From: Saprospiraceae bacterium
GTDB lineage: Bacteria > Bacteroidota > Bacteroidia > Chitinophagales > Saprospiraceae
NCBI GenBank assembly: GCA_026129545.1
Contig: JAHCHX010000001.1
Location: forward strand, 867,501 to 931,500
Direction: 5' to 3'
Length of the DNA stretch: 64,000 nt
Made by a program: the position numbers and the translations under genes. How positions within the stretch are numbered: the first letter of the stretch is position 1; each line of letters opens with the position of its first letter. Shown in pieces: positions 33,545 to 43,164 of the stretch. The notes below the pieces were generated by a model that was not told where the DNA came from, made no database searches, and worked only from the letters and a program-made list of their open reading frames with translations.

Positions 33545-36346
33545 TCACCGAACCACCACTACCTTCCTGCTGCCCAGAAAGCGCCCGTCGTGCCACAGCT
33601 CCAGCCAGTAGAAGCCCGGCGACAAGTCTCGTGCCTGCACGCGCAGACCTTGCGTGGCAAGCACGGGAATGCCCTGCGCGTTGCGCAACACGGTGCGCCA
33701 CGTCCCTTCGGCGCTCAGGCATTCGGGGCAATCCACCCAGATGAAGTCGCGGGCGGGATTGGGGCGAATGCTCCAAGCGGGCGAGTGGTCGGGCTGCGCG
33801 ATGGAGGTGCCGAGTTGTACCAGCACGGTTTCCACGATTTGGCAGCCTGTGGTGGGGGTGATGGTGACGCTATAAGTGCCGGGTTGGGCGACGTTGATGG
33901 TCGGCGAGGTCTCGCCTGATGACCAGATGTAGGAGGCATTGGGTATGGTGGCATTTAGCGTGATATTTTGGCCGGGCGGCAGTTTGACGACTTGTCCGAG
34001 GTCAACGGAGGCGGAGAGCGAGCCGTCGTCGTGCCATTGTTGCAGTTGTTCGATGTTGGGTTTCACCAAGCCAAAAATATCAGGGCAGGGGTGGGGGATG
34101 TCGGGGTGCAGCGTGAACAAGGTGGAGACGCGGAAGGCGTCGCCAGCGGCGAAGGTGAAAGGCCCGTGCGACATGAGGGTGCGCCTATCCGCGTAAGCCA
34201 AATTGGCGGAGCACATCGTCCATCCCGTAGGGTTTGAAGGATTGTCTGGAAATACATGCGAAGTAGGGTTGGCACCATTAGGTTCGTATCCCATGCCACC
34301 AAAATTGAGGAAATTGCCATCCCTCCATTTCCCTTGCAAATAATGATAGAAATGAGCTGGGAGTTGAGGGTCAATCACGGGGGGGAAATTAATCAGTCCT
34401 GAGCTCAAATAACACATACTGTAGTCCATGCTGCGATTGATAAACGTCGCTGTTTGAACAGGTATGTTGCTTCCGAAACCAACAATACCTTGAAAACAAA
34501 GGGTGTCGTTGGCACTTTGGTTATAGACATAAAGGGTGTTTGCTTCAGGCAAGGAGCCAAAATGGTCGTCGTGGTAGCAGCCCAAGTCAAAGTCAATGAA
34601 TAAACCAAAAAATGCGTTTTTATAGTTTTTGTCAAAACGGTTGACGAATTCGAATTCCGCCAACAATGATTTGTCAATCAATTCATTCTTTGTGCAATCG
34701 TAAGCATGCACAGAAGCAAAAACATCCAATCCCATAGATTTGCTTTCGGACCTATTGTGCTTGGTGCTATCGGTGAAAACCCACCAAGCCATCTGGTCGC
34801 CCTTGATGAGCGGGTAATCGCCGTCGTACACGTTGTAGATGCCATCGCTGTTGGCATCCACGAATGGGGCGGGAAACAAATCGGGAGGGGTGGTCACGGG
34901 AGTGAAATCGAGATTGTATTGGAGGTGCGGGTTGCCCTTGGCGGGCCAAGTAAGCACATCGAATGGCACAGGGTGGTTGAGAAACTGGTCGGTGCCGAAG
35001 TCGAGACGCAAGCGGTTGATTTCGGCACGGTTGGTCGCCCAAACACGCTCAAAATCACGCATCTGTGTCTTTGTCGTGCCGGGGCGAAAGTCTGAGTTGG
35101 GGAAGAAAAAATAATCATTTGCGGACGCAAACAGTGAATCGTTTTCATCCAAGGCCGCTATCCAAGGTGATGCAGCGAATATCGTCGCGGTATTATTGTC
35201 TTTCAACGACAAGAGGGTGGCATGGTTGCTTCGGTCGTAAAACAGACTGGCATTGGGCGGAAAAGTAGCCTGAATATTGTCCGTCTGGATTCTGCGTTCT
35301 TGAATCAGTATGCGCTCCTCTGTCGCAGCGGTGAATCCCATCCCATCGGTTTTGATGAGCCTAAATTCATTGGGCGCATACCCGCGCACCGCCACCACGA
35401 ATCCCCCATCGCCTGACCGAGATACCTGTGCGCCTACGCCATGTATGAATGTTGTTCTCCACACTTCCCCGCCGTTGGCATCCAAGCGGATGAGCACAGC
35501 TTTTGAGCTGTCCGATTCGCCCGTCAAAACACTCCCGCCATTGTTGGTGGCGGCTATATCAAGAAATCTTTTGTCTGGTGTTTCTTTTTTCCAAATCTCT
35601 ATTCCATTGTCATCCAATTTTGCAACAACGGCATGGCTATCGGACACCTGCCCACAAACAATGAACCCTCCTGAAACCACCGCAATCGAGTGTGTTCTAT
35701 AATCGTATTTGTTTCTCCAGACCTCCTCACCATCCAGATTGAGCGCCACAAGTTGCTGGCTGGTATTTGACACAAGAAAGCCGTCGTTGTAAGGTAAAAC
35801 GTGAACGACGCTCATATCCAACGGCCTGCTCCATTCCTCGACAAACCCGCCCCCCTCGGTATGTTTTATTTTTCGATAAAACTTGTTTGCAAATAGCAGA
35901 TATGTGCTGTCGCTCATTGGAACCATAATGGGCCGTGTGCCTGTGGGAGCGGTGGAAGTGTCGGTATAAGAATAGGTGTTTGTTACCCCAACACCGGGGC
36001 GGTGTTCGACGATGGAATAGTCGGATGAGGGGGTGGAAGGGCACCTGCTAATCAGAAAATAAGGGTGTCCGTTGTTGGCTGCGCGTTTCTTGACAACGGA
36101 TGTCCAATGCACGGCTGCGCCACTACCCGATGGTCTTTGCATATACCCTGTGACCACACCTGACTCATCAATCTGAAAAATTCTATCGTTGGTGCTCAAT
36201 AGATATTGGACATCCTCTATATGCAGCCTGCAAAAACTGATATCGAGCGGTAGTGCCGGCCACAGGTTTTTATGCCAGACTTGTTGCGCCAAGAGATTGC
36301 ACAATACCCAACACAAAAAAACCGAGAGTAGGATTGTTTTTTTCAT
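33545..36346 (-). CDS. Large T9SS-sorted propeller protein
   Basis: 933 residues from ATG 36346 (signal peptide ILLSVFLCWVLCNLLAQ). The first 400 residues repeat a propeller blade pattern with GGF/NGGSVLTGESD turns (VVSGGFIVCGQVSDSHAVVA, KLDDNGIEIWKK, RLDANGGEVWRT), like PQQ/quinoprotein-type domains of secreted Bacteroidota proteins. The middle (400-750) has a unique folded region with DANSDGIYNVYDGDYP, a possible Ca-binding loop. A PKD/Ig-like domain (ASYIWSSGETSPTINVAQPG) precedes the T9SS type A end (WSIRPNPARDFIWVDC to GRFLGSRKVVVV). Function unknown. It converges on the PAP2 gene. Confidence 0.85.
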   Translation of the reverse strand: MKKTILLSVFLCWVLCNLLAQQVWHKNLWPALPLDISFCRLHIEDVQYLLSTNDRIFQIDESGVVTGYMQRPSGSGAAVHWTSVVKKRAANNGHPYFLISRCPSTPSSDYSIVEHRPGVGVTNTYSYTDTSTAPTGTRPIMVPMSDSTYLLFANKFYRKIKHTEGGGFVEEWSRPLDMSVVHVLPYNDGFLVSNTSQQLVALNLDGEEVWRNKYDYRTHSIAVVSGGFIVCGQVSDSHAVVAKLDDNGIEIWKKETPDKRFLDIAATNNGGSVLTGESDSSKAVLIRLDANGGEVWRTTFIHGVGAQVSRSGDGGFVVAVRGYAPNEFRLIKTDGMGFTAATEERILIQERRIQTDNIQATFPPNASLFYDRSNHATLLSLKDNNTATIFAASPWIAALDENDSLFASANDYFFFPNSDFRPGTTKTQMRDFERVWATNRAEINRLRLDFGTDQFLNHPVPFDVLTWPAKGNPHLQYNLDFTPVTTPPDLFPAPFVDANSDGIYNVYDGDYPLIKGDQMAWWVFTDSTKHNRSESKSMGLDVFASVHAYDCTKNELIDKSLLAEFEFVNRFDKNYKNAFFGLFIDFDLGCYHDDHFGSLPEANTLYVYNQSANDTLCFQGIVGFGSNIPVQTATFINRSMDYSMCYLSSGLINFPPVIDPQLPAHFYHYLQGKWRDGNFLNFGGMGYEPNGANPTSHVFPDNPSNPTGWTMCSANLAYADRRTLMSHGPFTFAAGDAFRVSTLFTLHPDIPHPCPDIFGLVKPNIEQLQQWHDDGSLSASVDLGQVVKLPPGQNITLNATIPNASYIWSSGETSPTINVAQPGTYSVTITPTTGCQIVETVLVQLGTSIAQPDHSPAWSIRPNPARDFIWVDCPECLSAEGTWRTVLRNAQGIPVLATQGLRVQARDLSPGFYWLELWHDGRFLGSRKVVVVR

Positions 36347-36364
36347 AACCGGAGATTTTTTGCC

Positions 36365-36372
36365 CAAATATA
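36365..36372 (-). promoter_or_regulatory. -7 element TATATTTG
   Basis: Exact TAnnTTTG match, 18 bases before the ATG at 36346. A TTG lies 24 bases upstream, slightly far for -33. Confidence 0.45.
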
Positions 36373-36530
36373 CTCCTCCCCCCGAAGCCCGTTGTGCAAC
36401 CCATTTTTTTCCAAAAGTCAGGTTTCAAAGAGGTTGGTCTCATAATGTCGCTCACGGATTTTATGCGAGTGAATTGTGCAGATTGTCTGTGAACGGCGGC
36501 ACGGCATAGTCTGTCAAAACAGGCACTGCC

Positions 36531-36911
36531 TTACTCGGCCCGCCCAAGCCGGCTTCCCTTGCCCTCCAACCAATCCACATACTCCGCCGACCCCAATCGA
36601 AACTTGAAGGGGACTGCCCCCCGTTTGGCCACGTCGTGTTCGATGCGGCAGAAAAACGGCAGCCGCTCAGCCGACCAACGCGGCAGAAATATGGGCGACC
36701 CCACGCCTTCGGTTTGATGGCTCTTTACATATCTCGACGGCAGCCTTTCCACGCTAAGGCGATATGCTACTATTGGTGTGTAGGTTGCTTCTCGCAGTGG
36801 AAACAAGTTTTTTTCGCCTAAAAAGGATTGGCTCATCCCCGTCTGACTCAAAAAGAGCAACACGCCAATCGCCCAGCCTTCCAACTTTTTAATTTTTTTT
36901 GGCGCCTTCAT
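36531..36911 (-). CDS. Conserved unknown exported or membrane-tethered protein
   Basis: 126 residues from ATG 36911. A basic start (KAPKKIKK) and a hydrophobic stretch (WAIGVLLFLSQTGMSQS) suggest a signal peptide. The mature part has a conserved look: YRLSVERLPSRYVKSH, LPRWSAERLPFFCRIEHDVA, PFKFRLGSAEYVDWLEGKG. I believe it is a small family limited to Bacteroidota, with no known function. The start overlaps the end of the upstream RNA methyltransferase gene by 23 bases, so the two are translationally linked. Confidence 0.75.
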   Translation of the reverse strand: MKAPKKIKKLEGWAIGVLLFLSQTGMSQSFLGEKNLFPLREATYTPIVAYRLSVERLPSRYVKSHQTEGVGSPIFLPRWSAERLPFFCRIEHDVAKRGAVPFKFRLGSAEYVDWLEGKGSRLGRAE

Positions 36912-38025
36912 ACAATTCAAATTTTTGAAAACTGCACTCCAACGCGCCGTTGAGCAAAGTGATTTTGCGACTGGGCCGCAACCCGACGTGTTTCAGCGCG
37001 TCGCGGTTCGACGAAATCAACCACGCATTCCAGCCTGCCCAGTGCCGCTTCAGTCGGTCGCCGATGCTTGCGTAAAAAGCCGCGACATCTTCCATCTTCA
37101 GGCGCTCGTCGTAAGGCGGATTGGTGATAAGGGCGCCTTGCGCCTCGGGGGGCATCAATTTCTCGAATGGCGTTTTTTCCACTCGCACCACGCTTTCCAG
37201 CCCTGCGGACAAGACGTTGATGGCTGTTGCGTTGCGGGCGCGCGCATCCTTGTCGGAAGCCCAGATGGGGAACTCAAACGCCTGCACGCGGCCATCGGCC
37301 TCTTTCTTGACTGTTTCCCAGAGTTTCCGATTGAAATCCGGCCATTTGAAAAAGCCGAACACCTCGCGCTTGTGCTGGGGTGGGGTATGGGTGGCTATCA
37401 TGGCCGCCTCGATGGGCAGGGTGCCGCTGCCGCACATGGGGTCAACGAAAGCCCCCACGCCGTCCCAGCCAGAGAGCAATACCATGCCAGCTGCCAGCAC
37501 CTCGTTGAGCGGAGCCTCCACTGTGTCGCGTCGGTAGTTGCGGCGGTGCAGCGAGTCGCCGCTGGCATCGAGCGAGATGTCGCAATGGGTGCCTTGTATG
37601 TGCACATTGACACGCAAGGTTGGGGCCACGGTGTTCACGTTGGGGCGGCGGTTGTATCGGTCCCTGAACTGGTCCACAATGGCATCCTTGGTGAGCAACC
37701 CGACGTACTGAGAATGGCGAAACGCCTCGCCTTGTGTCACGGCATCCACGGCCAAGGTGTCGTCCACGCGCATGAAGTCCGACCAGTCAATTTCACGAAT
37801 GGCCTCGTAGTAATTGCGCTCGTTGTAGGCCGGGAAAGTGTGTATGGGCACCAAAATTCGCAAAGCGGTGCGGAGTTCATAGTTGGCGCGATAGAGCGTG
37901 CGCAGGTCGCCGTCGAAAGCGACTCCGCGCTTGAGTGGCCTGATGCCATTGGCACCGAGGGCGCGGAGCTCGTCGGCGAGCACGGGTTCGAGGTTGGCGA
38001 GTGTTTTGGCGATGTATTGTTGCAT
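36889..38025 (-). CDS. THUMP-domain 23S rRNA (guanine-N2) methyltransferase-like
   Basis: 378 residues. RlmL-N/TrmN-like family enzyme that methylates guanine in RNA. N-terminal THUMP/ferredoxin-like part (about 1-160: KTLANLEPVLADELRALGA, RIVHxxDWSDF-like REIDWSDFMRVDDTLAVD), SAM-binding DPMCGSGTLPIE at 195-206, and catalytic NPPY at 302-305. The length matches the single-domain YpsC/RlmL N-terminal half. It is transcribed away from the RidA lipoprotein gene at 38093, and it overlaps the small unknown gene downstream. Confidence 0.9.
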   Translation of the reverse strand: MQQYIAKTLANLEPVLADELRALGANGIRPLKRGVAFDGDLRTLYRANYELRTALRILVPIHTFPAYNERNYYEAIREIDWSDFMRVDDTLAVDAVTQGEAFRHSQYVGLLTKDAIVDQFRDRYNRRPNVNTVAPTLRVNVHIQGTHCDISLDASGDSLHRRNYRRDTVEAPLNEVLAAGMVLLSGWDGVGAFVDPMCGSGTLPIEAAMIATHTPPQHKREVFGFFKWPDFNRKLWETVKKEADGRVQAFEFPIWASDKDARARNATAINVLSAGLESVVRVEKTPFEKLMPPEAQGALITNPPYDERLKMEDVAAFYASIGDRLKRHWAGWNAWLISSNRDALKHVGLRPSRKITLLNGALECSFQKFELYEGAKKN

Positions 38026-38092
38026 GGGTATGTGAAGGCTTGCGAATCAGTCAAGGCGAACTTTTCATAGGTTTGCAAAAAAATAACGCGAT

Positions 38093-38653
38093 ATGAAACG
38101 CCTTCCTTTTCTCCTTTGCGCAGTCCTGTTTTTTTCCTGCAAAGAAACTGCTCCTTCCGACAAAGAAAAAATCGAGCGCGTGCCAACTGACACCGTTGCT
38201 CCCGAATCAACATTGGCCGCCTTGGGCATCACGCTGCCCACGCCCTCCGCGCCAGTGGCGAACTACGTCAAATGTGTGCGCACGGGCAACCTGCTTTTCC
38301 TCGCTGGCGCAGGGCCGATGAAAGATGGCCAATACATCACTGGCAGGCTGGGGGCCGACTTGAGCATCGAACAGGGATATCAAGCGGCCCGTCTGACGGC
38401 CATCAATCAATTGGCTGTGCTTAAGGCCGAATTGGGCGACCTGCGCAAGGTCAGGCGTGTGGTGAAAGTGCTAGGCATGGTGCAATGCACCCCCGATTTC
38501 ACTAACCAACCCGAAGTGGTCAATGGTTTTTCCGACCTCATGGTGGAGGTGTTCGGCGAGCGCGGCAAACACGCCCGCTCGGCAGTGGGTATGTCGGCTC
38601 TGCCGCGCGGCATGGCAGTGGAAGTGGAATTGGTGGTGGAGGTGGGGGAATGA
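38093..38653 (+). CDS. RidA-family lipoprotein
   Basis: 186 residues with a lipoprotein signal (LLCAVLFFSC, lipid Cys16). A 35-residue linker (KETAPSDKEKIERV, PTDTVAPES) leads to a YjgF/YER057c/UK114 domain: YVKCVRTGNLLFLAGAGPMK, GRLGADLSIEQGYQAARLTA, ALPRGMAVEVELVVEV. RidA enzymes hydrolyse reactive enamine/imine intermediates; this one has no Arg in the usual IASTRP-type position that I can place, so activity is uncertain. A lipid-anchored RidA is unusual, since the family normally acts in the cytoplasm. Converges with the A1 gene (2 bases between stops). Confidence 0.85.
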   Translation: MKRLPFLLCAVLFFSCKETAPSDKEKIERVPTDTVAPESTLAALGITLPTPSAPVANYVKCVRTGNLLFLAGAGPMKDGQYITGRLGADLSIEQGYQAARLTAINQLAVLKAELGDLRKVRRVVKVLGMVQCTPDFTNQPEVVNGFSDLMVEVFGERGKHARSAVGMSALPRGMAVEVELVVEVGE

Positions 38654-38655
38654 AT

Positions 38656-40185
38656 TTACTGTTTCACGACCCTCCCTGCGCCTACCTGTCGGCTGTCAGC
38701 GGCGAGTAATACCCAAAAATACACACCCGCCGCCCAGCCCTCCGTCCGCACCGCCACGCGCCCTGCCGCGCCCTGCAGGCGCGTCTCGTGGACGACGCGC
38801 CCGTACGGGTCGGTAAAGAAGAGCCGGCTCTCGCCCCTTGCCTGCGGCAGGCTGTACGAGAGGGTGAACCCATCAGTGGCGGGGTTGGGCCACACCTGCA
38901 CCGTGTTTTTTTCGGTTGCGGGCAGCGGGTTGTTCACGCTCACCGTGGCCGTGCACGGCACCCCGGGGTTGTCGAGCGGTCCGAGGCGGTAGTTGGGGAA
39001 AGAAGGCATGGAGGCACCTGTTGGCGTCTGGAATTTGACCCCGCGCTGCTCCACATTGCAGGCCAGGCCCGGCTCGTCCGGTTTGTGGATGACATGATAG
39101 TAGCGGGTGTCGCCGCCAGCACAAATATAAATCTTGCAGTCAGGTCCCAGTTGACACTGCCAAAACATGGTGGGAAAGGGGTCTGCAAAGCCGTCCCATT
39201 CGGCCACGGTCGTCTGTGATGCGCTGATGTCGGGTGCCCATAAATCCAACTGGTATAAAAATTTGCGGCAGGATAAATATAAGTAGCGATTGTTGGGCGA
39301 CACCGCGCATCCAATTTCTCCAACCAATTGATTGCCATAATCAAAGGATATGGTGTCAAACTGCGTAAACACCCCTGCCTCGCGGTCGAAGGAATAGACC
39401 ATGACCGGGTCATATCTGTTTGTTCTATAAATCTTTTCGCCATCTGGCGAAGCCACAATTTGGCCTAAACTTTCTCCGGCAGGATTAGCCATGATGCCGA
39501 TAGTCTGCTGGAAAGTGTCAACGATTCCCTCTTTAGCAAATTTAAATATGTAGAACACATTGCTGTTCCGCCGGGCGGTGATAAGCCACCAGTCTTTTCC
39601 ATTCCCATGTTTTATAGCGCAAATCCCTCCTTGCGATAACGTATCGGACATACATTCCACGTTCTTGGCAATTACTTTTCCTTTGCCGTTATTTTGATTC
39701 ATGTCCACTATTGAATAATATAATTTATCGAAAACTATATCAACAGGGTTGGAGTATATAATATACCTTTTATGAAACAGGTAGTATAGGCCGGATGTGT
39801 CGGGTTGCGGCAAAATGACGGAATTTTGTGGCCCCCCAGCATATCCGTCGTTGTATTGTACGCACCACAATGTGTGAGTGCTTCCGGGATTAATATTCTC
39901 GCCATTTTCCAAAGTCTCATTGTCAGCTCCGGCAATTTCACACCCGTTTGTGAAAAAAAGTAAATTTCCCGCACTATCGCAAATGCTGGAATTGGTGGTG
40001 TACATATTTTGTTTGCGGTAATTGTAAGTTGCCTTCACGGGGCTGAAATTGAAGTCTAGCAACGAGCCGCCGTAGGTAGTGTCGGATGACTGGTTGTCGT
40101 CGCCCGTTATCCATACGTAGTCGTGTTTTTGGGACTGCACAACATGGGATAGCGCCAGCAAGAATAGAATCGCACGAGTTCTCAT
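38656..40185 (-). CDS. T9SS-sorted propeller-like protein A1
   Basis: 509 residues from ATG 40185 (MRTRAILFLLALSHVVQSQ, signal peptide). Opens with DYVWITGDDNQSSDTTYGGS, has repeated short strands typical of a WD40/PD40-like propeller (KDWWLITARRNSNVFYIFKF, VMVYSFDREAGVFTQFDT, YLYLSCRKFLYQLD) and the family tag SMPSFPNYRLGPLDNPGVPC before a T9SS type A domain (VQVWPNPATDGFTLSY to AGRVVK). Identical in length to A2 and A3. Its last 20 residues differ from A2 and A3, while the preceding 80 are nearly the same. A terminator T-run abuts its start codon. Surface role is inferred; ligand unknown. Confidence 0.85.
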   Translation of the reverse strand: MRTRAILFLLALSHVVQSQKHDYVWITGDDNQSSDTTYGGSLLDFNFSPVKATYNYRKQNMYTTNSSICDSAGNLLFFTNGCEIAGADNETLENGENINPGSTHTLWCVQYNDGYAGGPQNSVILPQPDTSGLYYLFHKRYIIYSNPVDIVFDKLYYSIVDMNQNNGKGKVIAKNVECMSDTLSQGGICAIKHGNGKDWWLITARRNSNVFYIFKFAKEGIVDTFQQTIGIMANPAGESLGQIVASPDGEKIYRTNRYDPVMVYSFDREAGVFTQFDTISFDYGNQLVGEIGCAVSPNNRYLYLSCRKFLYQLDLWAPDISASQTTVAEWDGFADPFPTMFWQCQLGPDCKIYICAGGDTRYYHVIHKPDEPGLACNVEQRGVKFQTPTGASMPSFPNYRLGPLDNPGVPCTATVSVNNPLPATEKNTVQVWPNPATDGFTLSYSLPQARGESRLFFTDPYGRVVHETRLQGAAGRVAVRTEGWAAGVYFWVLLAADSRQVGAGRVVKQ

Positions 40186-40234
40186 AAAAAAAAACAAAAA
40201 GAGATAGCATACGTCATGGGAAACGTATGCTATC
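40186..40234 (-). terminator. Perfect 12-bp hairpin plus T-run just before the A1 start codon
   Basis: GATAGCATACGT (40203-40214) and ACGTATGCTATC (40223-40234), 8-base loop. On the minus strand a run of T with a few other bases follows and ends at the A1 ATG. It ends B1' transcripts or attenuates A1. Confidence 0.75.
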
Positions 40235-40252
40235 CCGAGTGAAACAATAGGC

Positions 40253-41554
40253 TTATCGGCTTATGATGAGTTTGCCGGAAAAGTTGTTTTCGCCAGGCAC
40301 GGCATACCAGTAAACACCTGCCGGCAAGTTGCTTGTCGTTACCAAGACGCGACCGTGGCTCTCGGGCAAATTGATTGCCATCACGGCTTGCCCAAAGACG
40401 TTGAACAGCGCCAACCGCTGCCCCGAGTCGCTCAACCCGTTGTATTCGACCGTGAATACATCTTGGACGGGATTGGGAAACAGTTTCAGCGATTGGCCCG
40501 GGGGCGTTGTTTTTCTCCGGGTGTTGTCAGAGCGTTCCCCGCCGTAGCAATTGACGAAATCGTCGTAATTGTTGGGGTTCCTTTCTAACAAATTCAGCAT
40601 CGCCCTCGCCCGCAGCACCGCTTCTCCATCGGAGAGGGGGCAAAGTTCGGCGATTGCCTCCAGCGACGCGATTTGGGCTGCGGTAAAGTCATAGTTGCCA
40701 ATGGCGACTGTTTGCAAAAATATCTCGTTGACGGCTTTTTCGTTGGCTTGATAGGCGGCGCTCCCCGTCAGGCCGTTGTTTTGCGACAAAAGACTCGCTG
40801 CGGCTGAAGGGCGGGCTTCCTCGCTCATATCCCCCAATTGTCGAATGCCCACCTGCACCTCGGCATAGCCCGCGAGGCCGTTGGACTGAGCCTGCGTTAT
40901 GAAGGCTGCAACATCTGCATTCGTGGGGTACGGGTTGCCTTCTTCCAAAACAAGTTCGTAAAAGCGCCTTTGCGCCAGCCAGTTATTTTCGGATTGATAT
41001 TCGATACCCGTCAGTTCTCCTTTCACAATGCGTATGTCCAAGTCAAAATCCGTTGCCGCAGCGGGCAAAGGGCAAGCGGATGGCGGTAAACATTGGTAAG
41101 ACAAGGCAGGGTCTTCAACATCTTCAAACCACAATTGAGGAAGCCAAGCGTTCGGCAAGAAATCAGGGTTTTCATTGGCGTCAACGGTGAACTTCGAGGT
41201 TTGGGCAGCGTTGTTCCCAGCCAACGCCTCGGTTCCTTCAAACTTGTTCCCCCGATGTACCTGAGGTCCCAGCACCGCATCCGTGCCGAGCAGCAGCCCT
41301 GTCGCTGCGTTGTTTTTCATGGTGTTGCCGGCCACGTCGGCCTTCGCCTTTCCCGCCAGCATGCCCTCGAAATGCAGCCCGCGCGCGGTGCCGTCGGCGG
41401 TGTTGCACAGGATGCTGCCGCGGGCGGGGTGGATGGCGTAGATGGCGGCGTTGTCGCCGCTGCCGGGGTTGGTTATGGTGTTGCAGTTGAGGGTGTTGCG
41501 GTCGCCGCCTTCCATGCGAGAGGCAGAGCCGCAGGGCGAAAAAAATGTGTTCAC
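40253..41554 (-). pseudogene. B1': 5'-truncated copy of the metzincin/beta-helix gene
   Basis: A 433-codon open frame with no signal peptide and no protease domain. From residue 14 (RMEGGDRNTLNCN) it equals the middle of B3 (MEGGDRNTLNCN there), then the beta-helix end, a helical region (AQRRFYELVLEEGNPYPTNA) and a T9SS type A domain (LKLFPNPVQDVFTVEY to GENNFSGKLIISR). The first 12 codons (MNTFFSPCGSAS) come from the joint, not from B. Without a signal peptide it cannot be a T9SS cargo as it stands. Near-identity to B3 at 41290-41515 shows recent exchange or origin. I read it as a pseudogene or silent cassette; the open frame suggests it is young or under selection. Confidence 0.75.
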
Positions 41555-41568
41555 CTTGCTGTCATGTT

Positions 41569-43098
41569 TTAGCGTTGCACGATTATTTTTCCCGAAGATA
41601 AGCCTACATCATTGCTTGCGATGCTGAAAAAATACACACCCGCCGCCCAGCCCTCCGTCCGCACCGCCACGCGCCCTGCCGCGCCCTGCAAGCGCGTCTC
41701 GTGGACGACGCGCCCGTACGGGTCGGTAAAGAAGAGCCGGCTCTCGCCCCTTGCCTGCGGCAGGCTGTACGAGAGGGTGAACCCATCGGTGGCGGGGTTG
41801 GGCCACACCTGCACCGTGTTTTTTTCGGTTGCGGGCAGCGGGTTGTTCACGCTCACCGTGGCCGTGCACGGCACCCCGGGGTTGTCGAGCGGTCCGAGGC
41901 GGTAGTTGGGGAAAGAAGGCATGGAGGCACCGCTTCGTGCGGGTAACAAAAGGCCTCGTTGCTCAACATTGCATCCTGCCCCCTCTTCATCAGGATTGTG
42001 AATAACGTGAAAGTATTGGGTGTCTCCACCTGCAAGACCATATATCTTGCAATCGGGGGCAAGTTGTAGCTGGTAAAATAACGTTGGAAATGGGGTGGTG
42101 AATTCGTCCCACTCAGCTACGGTTGTCTGTGATGCGCTGATATCACTGGCCCAGGTATCCAATTGATATAAGAACTTTCGGCATCCTAAATATAAAAAAC
42201 GGTTGTTGGGCGACACCGCGCACCCGATTTCTCCAACCAATTGATTGCCATAATCAAAGGATATGGTGTCAAACTGCGTAAACACCCCTGCCTCGCGGTC
42301 GAAGGAATAGACCATGACAGGATTGTAGCGATAGGTACGATACAGTTTGCTGCCATCCGGAGAGAAAACCATCTGACCAAACCCTTCTCCGTCTGGGTCT
42401 GGGAGTATGCCGATGGTCTGTTGGAAGGTGTCCACAATTCCCTGGCTCGTGAACCTAAAGATGTAAAACTGGTTGCTGTTGCGCCGGGGCGTGACGAGCC
42501 ACCAATCCTTGCCGTTGGCGTGTTTGACAGCGGCTATTTCGCCGCGAGCCAAGGTATCGGACATCATCACCACGTTTTTGTCAATAACCCCGCCTTTGCC
42601 TCCGTTGTGGTTCATGTCAACGATAGTGTGGTAGAGTTTGTCACGAATGGCATTAGTTGGGTTGGAATACAACACAAACCGTTTGTGGAACAGATAGAAC
42701 AGCCCCGCTGAATCTGGCACGGGCAATATGACAGAGTTGCCCGGCCCCCCAGCATATCCGTCGTTGTATTGCACGCACCACAAATCGTGGGCGTTTCCGG
42801 GGTTGATGCCGTTGCCGTTTTTCAGTATTTCGTCGTCGGCCCCGGCGACGACACAACCGTTGGTGTAAAAGAGCAGGTTGCCCGCGCTGTCGCAGATGCT
42901 TGAGTTGGTGGTGTACATATTGTGCTCGCGGTAATTATATTTCGCTTTAACGGGGTTGAAATTGAAGTCTAGCAACGAGCCGCCGTAGGTAGTGTCGGAT
43001 GACTGGTTGTCGTCGCCCGTTATCCATACGTAGTCGTGTTTTTGGGACTGCACAACATGGGATAGCGCCAGCAAGAATAGAATCGCACGAGTTCTCAT
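41569..43098 (-). CDS. T9SS-sorted propeller-like protein A2
   Basis: 509 residues from ATG 43098, same signal peptide as A1 (MRTRAILFLLALSHVVQSQ). The N-terminal 45 residues match A1, while the middle is closer to A3 (DTLARGEIAAVKHANGKDWW, LVTPRRNSNQFYIF). The tag SMPSFPNYRLGPLDNPGVPC and T9SS domain follow; the last residues FFSIASNDVGLSSGKIIVQR are as in A3, not A1. This patchwork is the clearest sign of recombination among the A genes. Like A1 it lies directly after a hairpin and T-run. Confidence 0.85.
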   Translation of the reverse strand: MRTRAILFLLALSHVVQSQKHDYVWITGDDNQSSDTTYGGSLLDFNFNPVKAKYNYREHNMYTTNSSICDSAGNLLFYTNGCVVAGADDEILKNGNGINPGNAHDLWCVQYNDGYAGGPGNSVILPVPDSAGLFYLFHKRFVLYSNPTNAIRDKLYHTIVDMNHNGGKGGVIDKNVVMMSDTLARGEIAAVKHANGKDWWLVTPRRNSNQFYIFRFTSQGIVDTFQQTIGILPDPDGEGFGQMVFSPDGSKLYRTYRYNPVMVYSFDREAGVFTQFDTISFDYGNQLVGEIGCAVSPNNRFLYLGCRKFLYQLDTWASDISASQTTVAEWDEFTTPFPTLFYQLQLAPDCKIYGLAGGDTQYFHVIHNPDEEGAGCNVEQRGLLLPARSGASMPSFPNYRLGPLDNPGVPCTATVSVNNPLPATEKNTVQVWPNPATDGFTLSYSLPQARGESRLFFTDPYGRVVHETRLQGAAGRVAVRTEGWAAGVYFFSIASNDVGLSSGKIIVQR

Positions 43099-43146
43099 AA
43101 AAAAAACAAAAAGAGATAGCATACGTCATGGGAAACGTATGCTATC
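43099..43146 (-). terminator. Perfect 12-bp hairpin plus T-run just before the A2 start codon
   Basis: Same hairpin as at 40203-40234: GATAGCATACGT (43115-43126) with ACGTATGCTATC (43135-43146), then a T-rich run to the A2 ATG. Follows the B2' stop at 43165. Confidence 0.75.
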
Positions 43147-43164
43147 CCGAGTGAAACAATAGGC

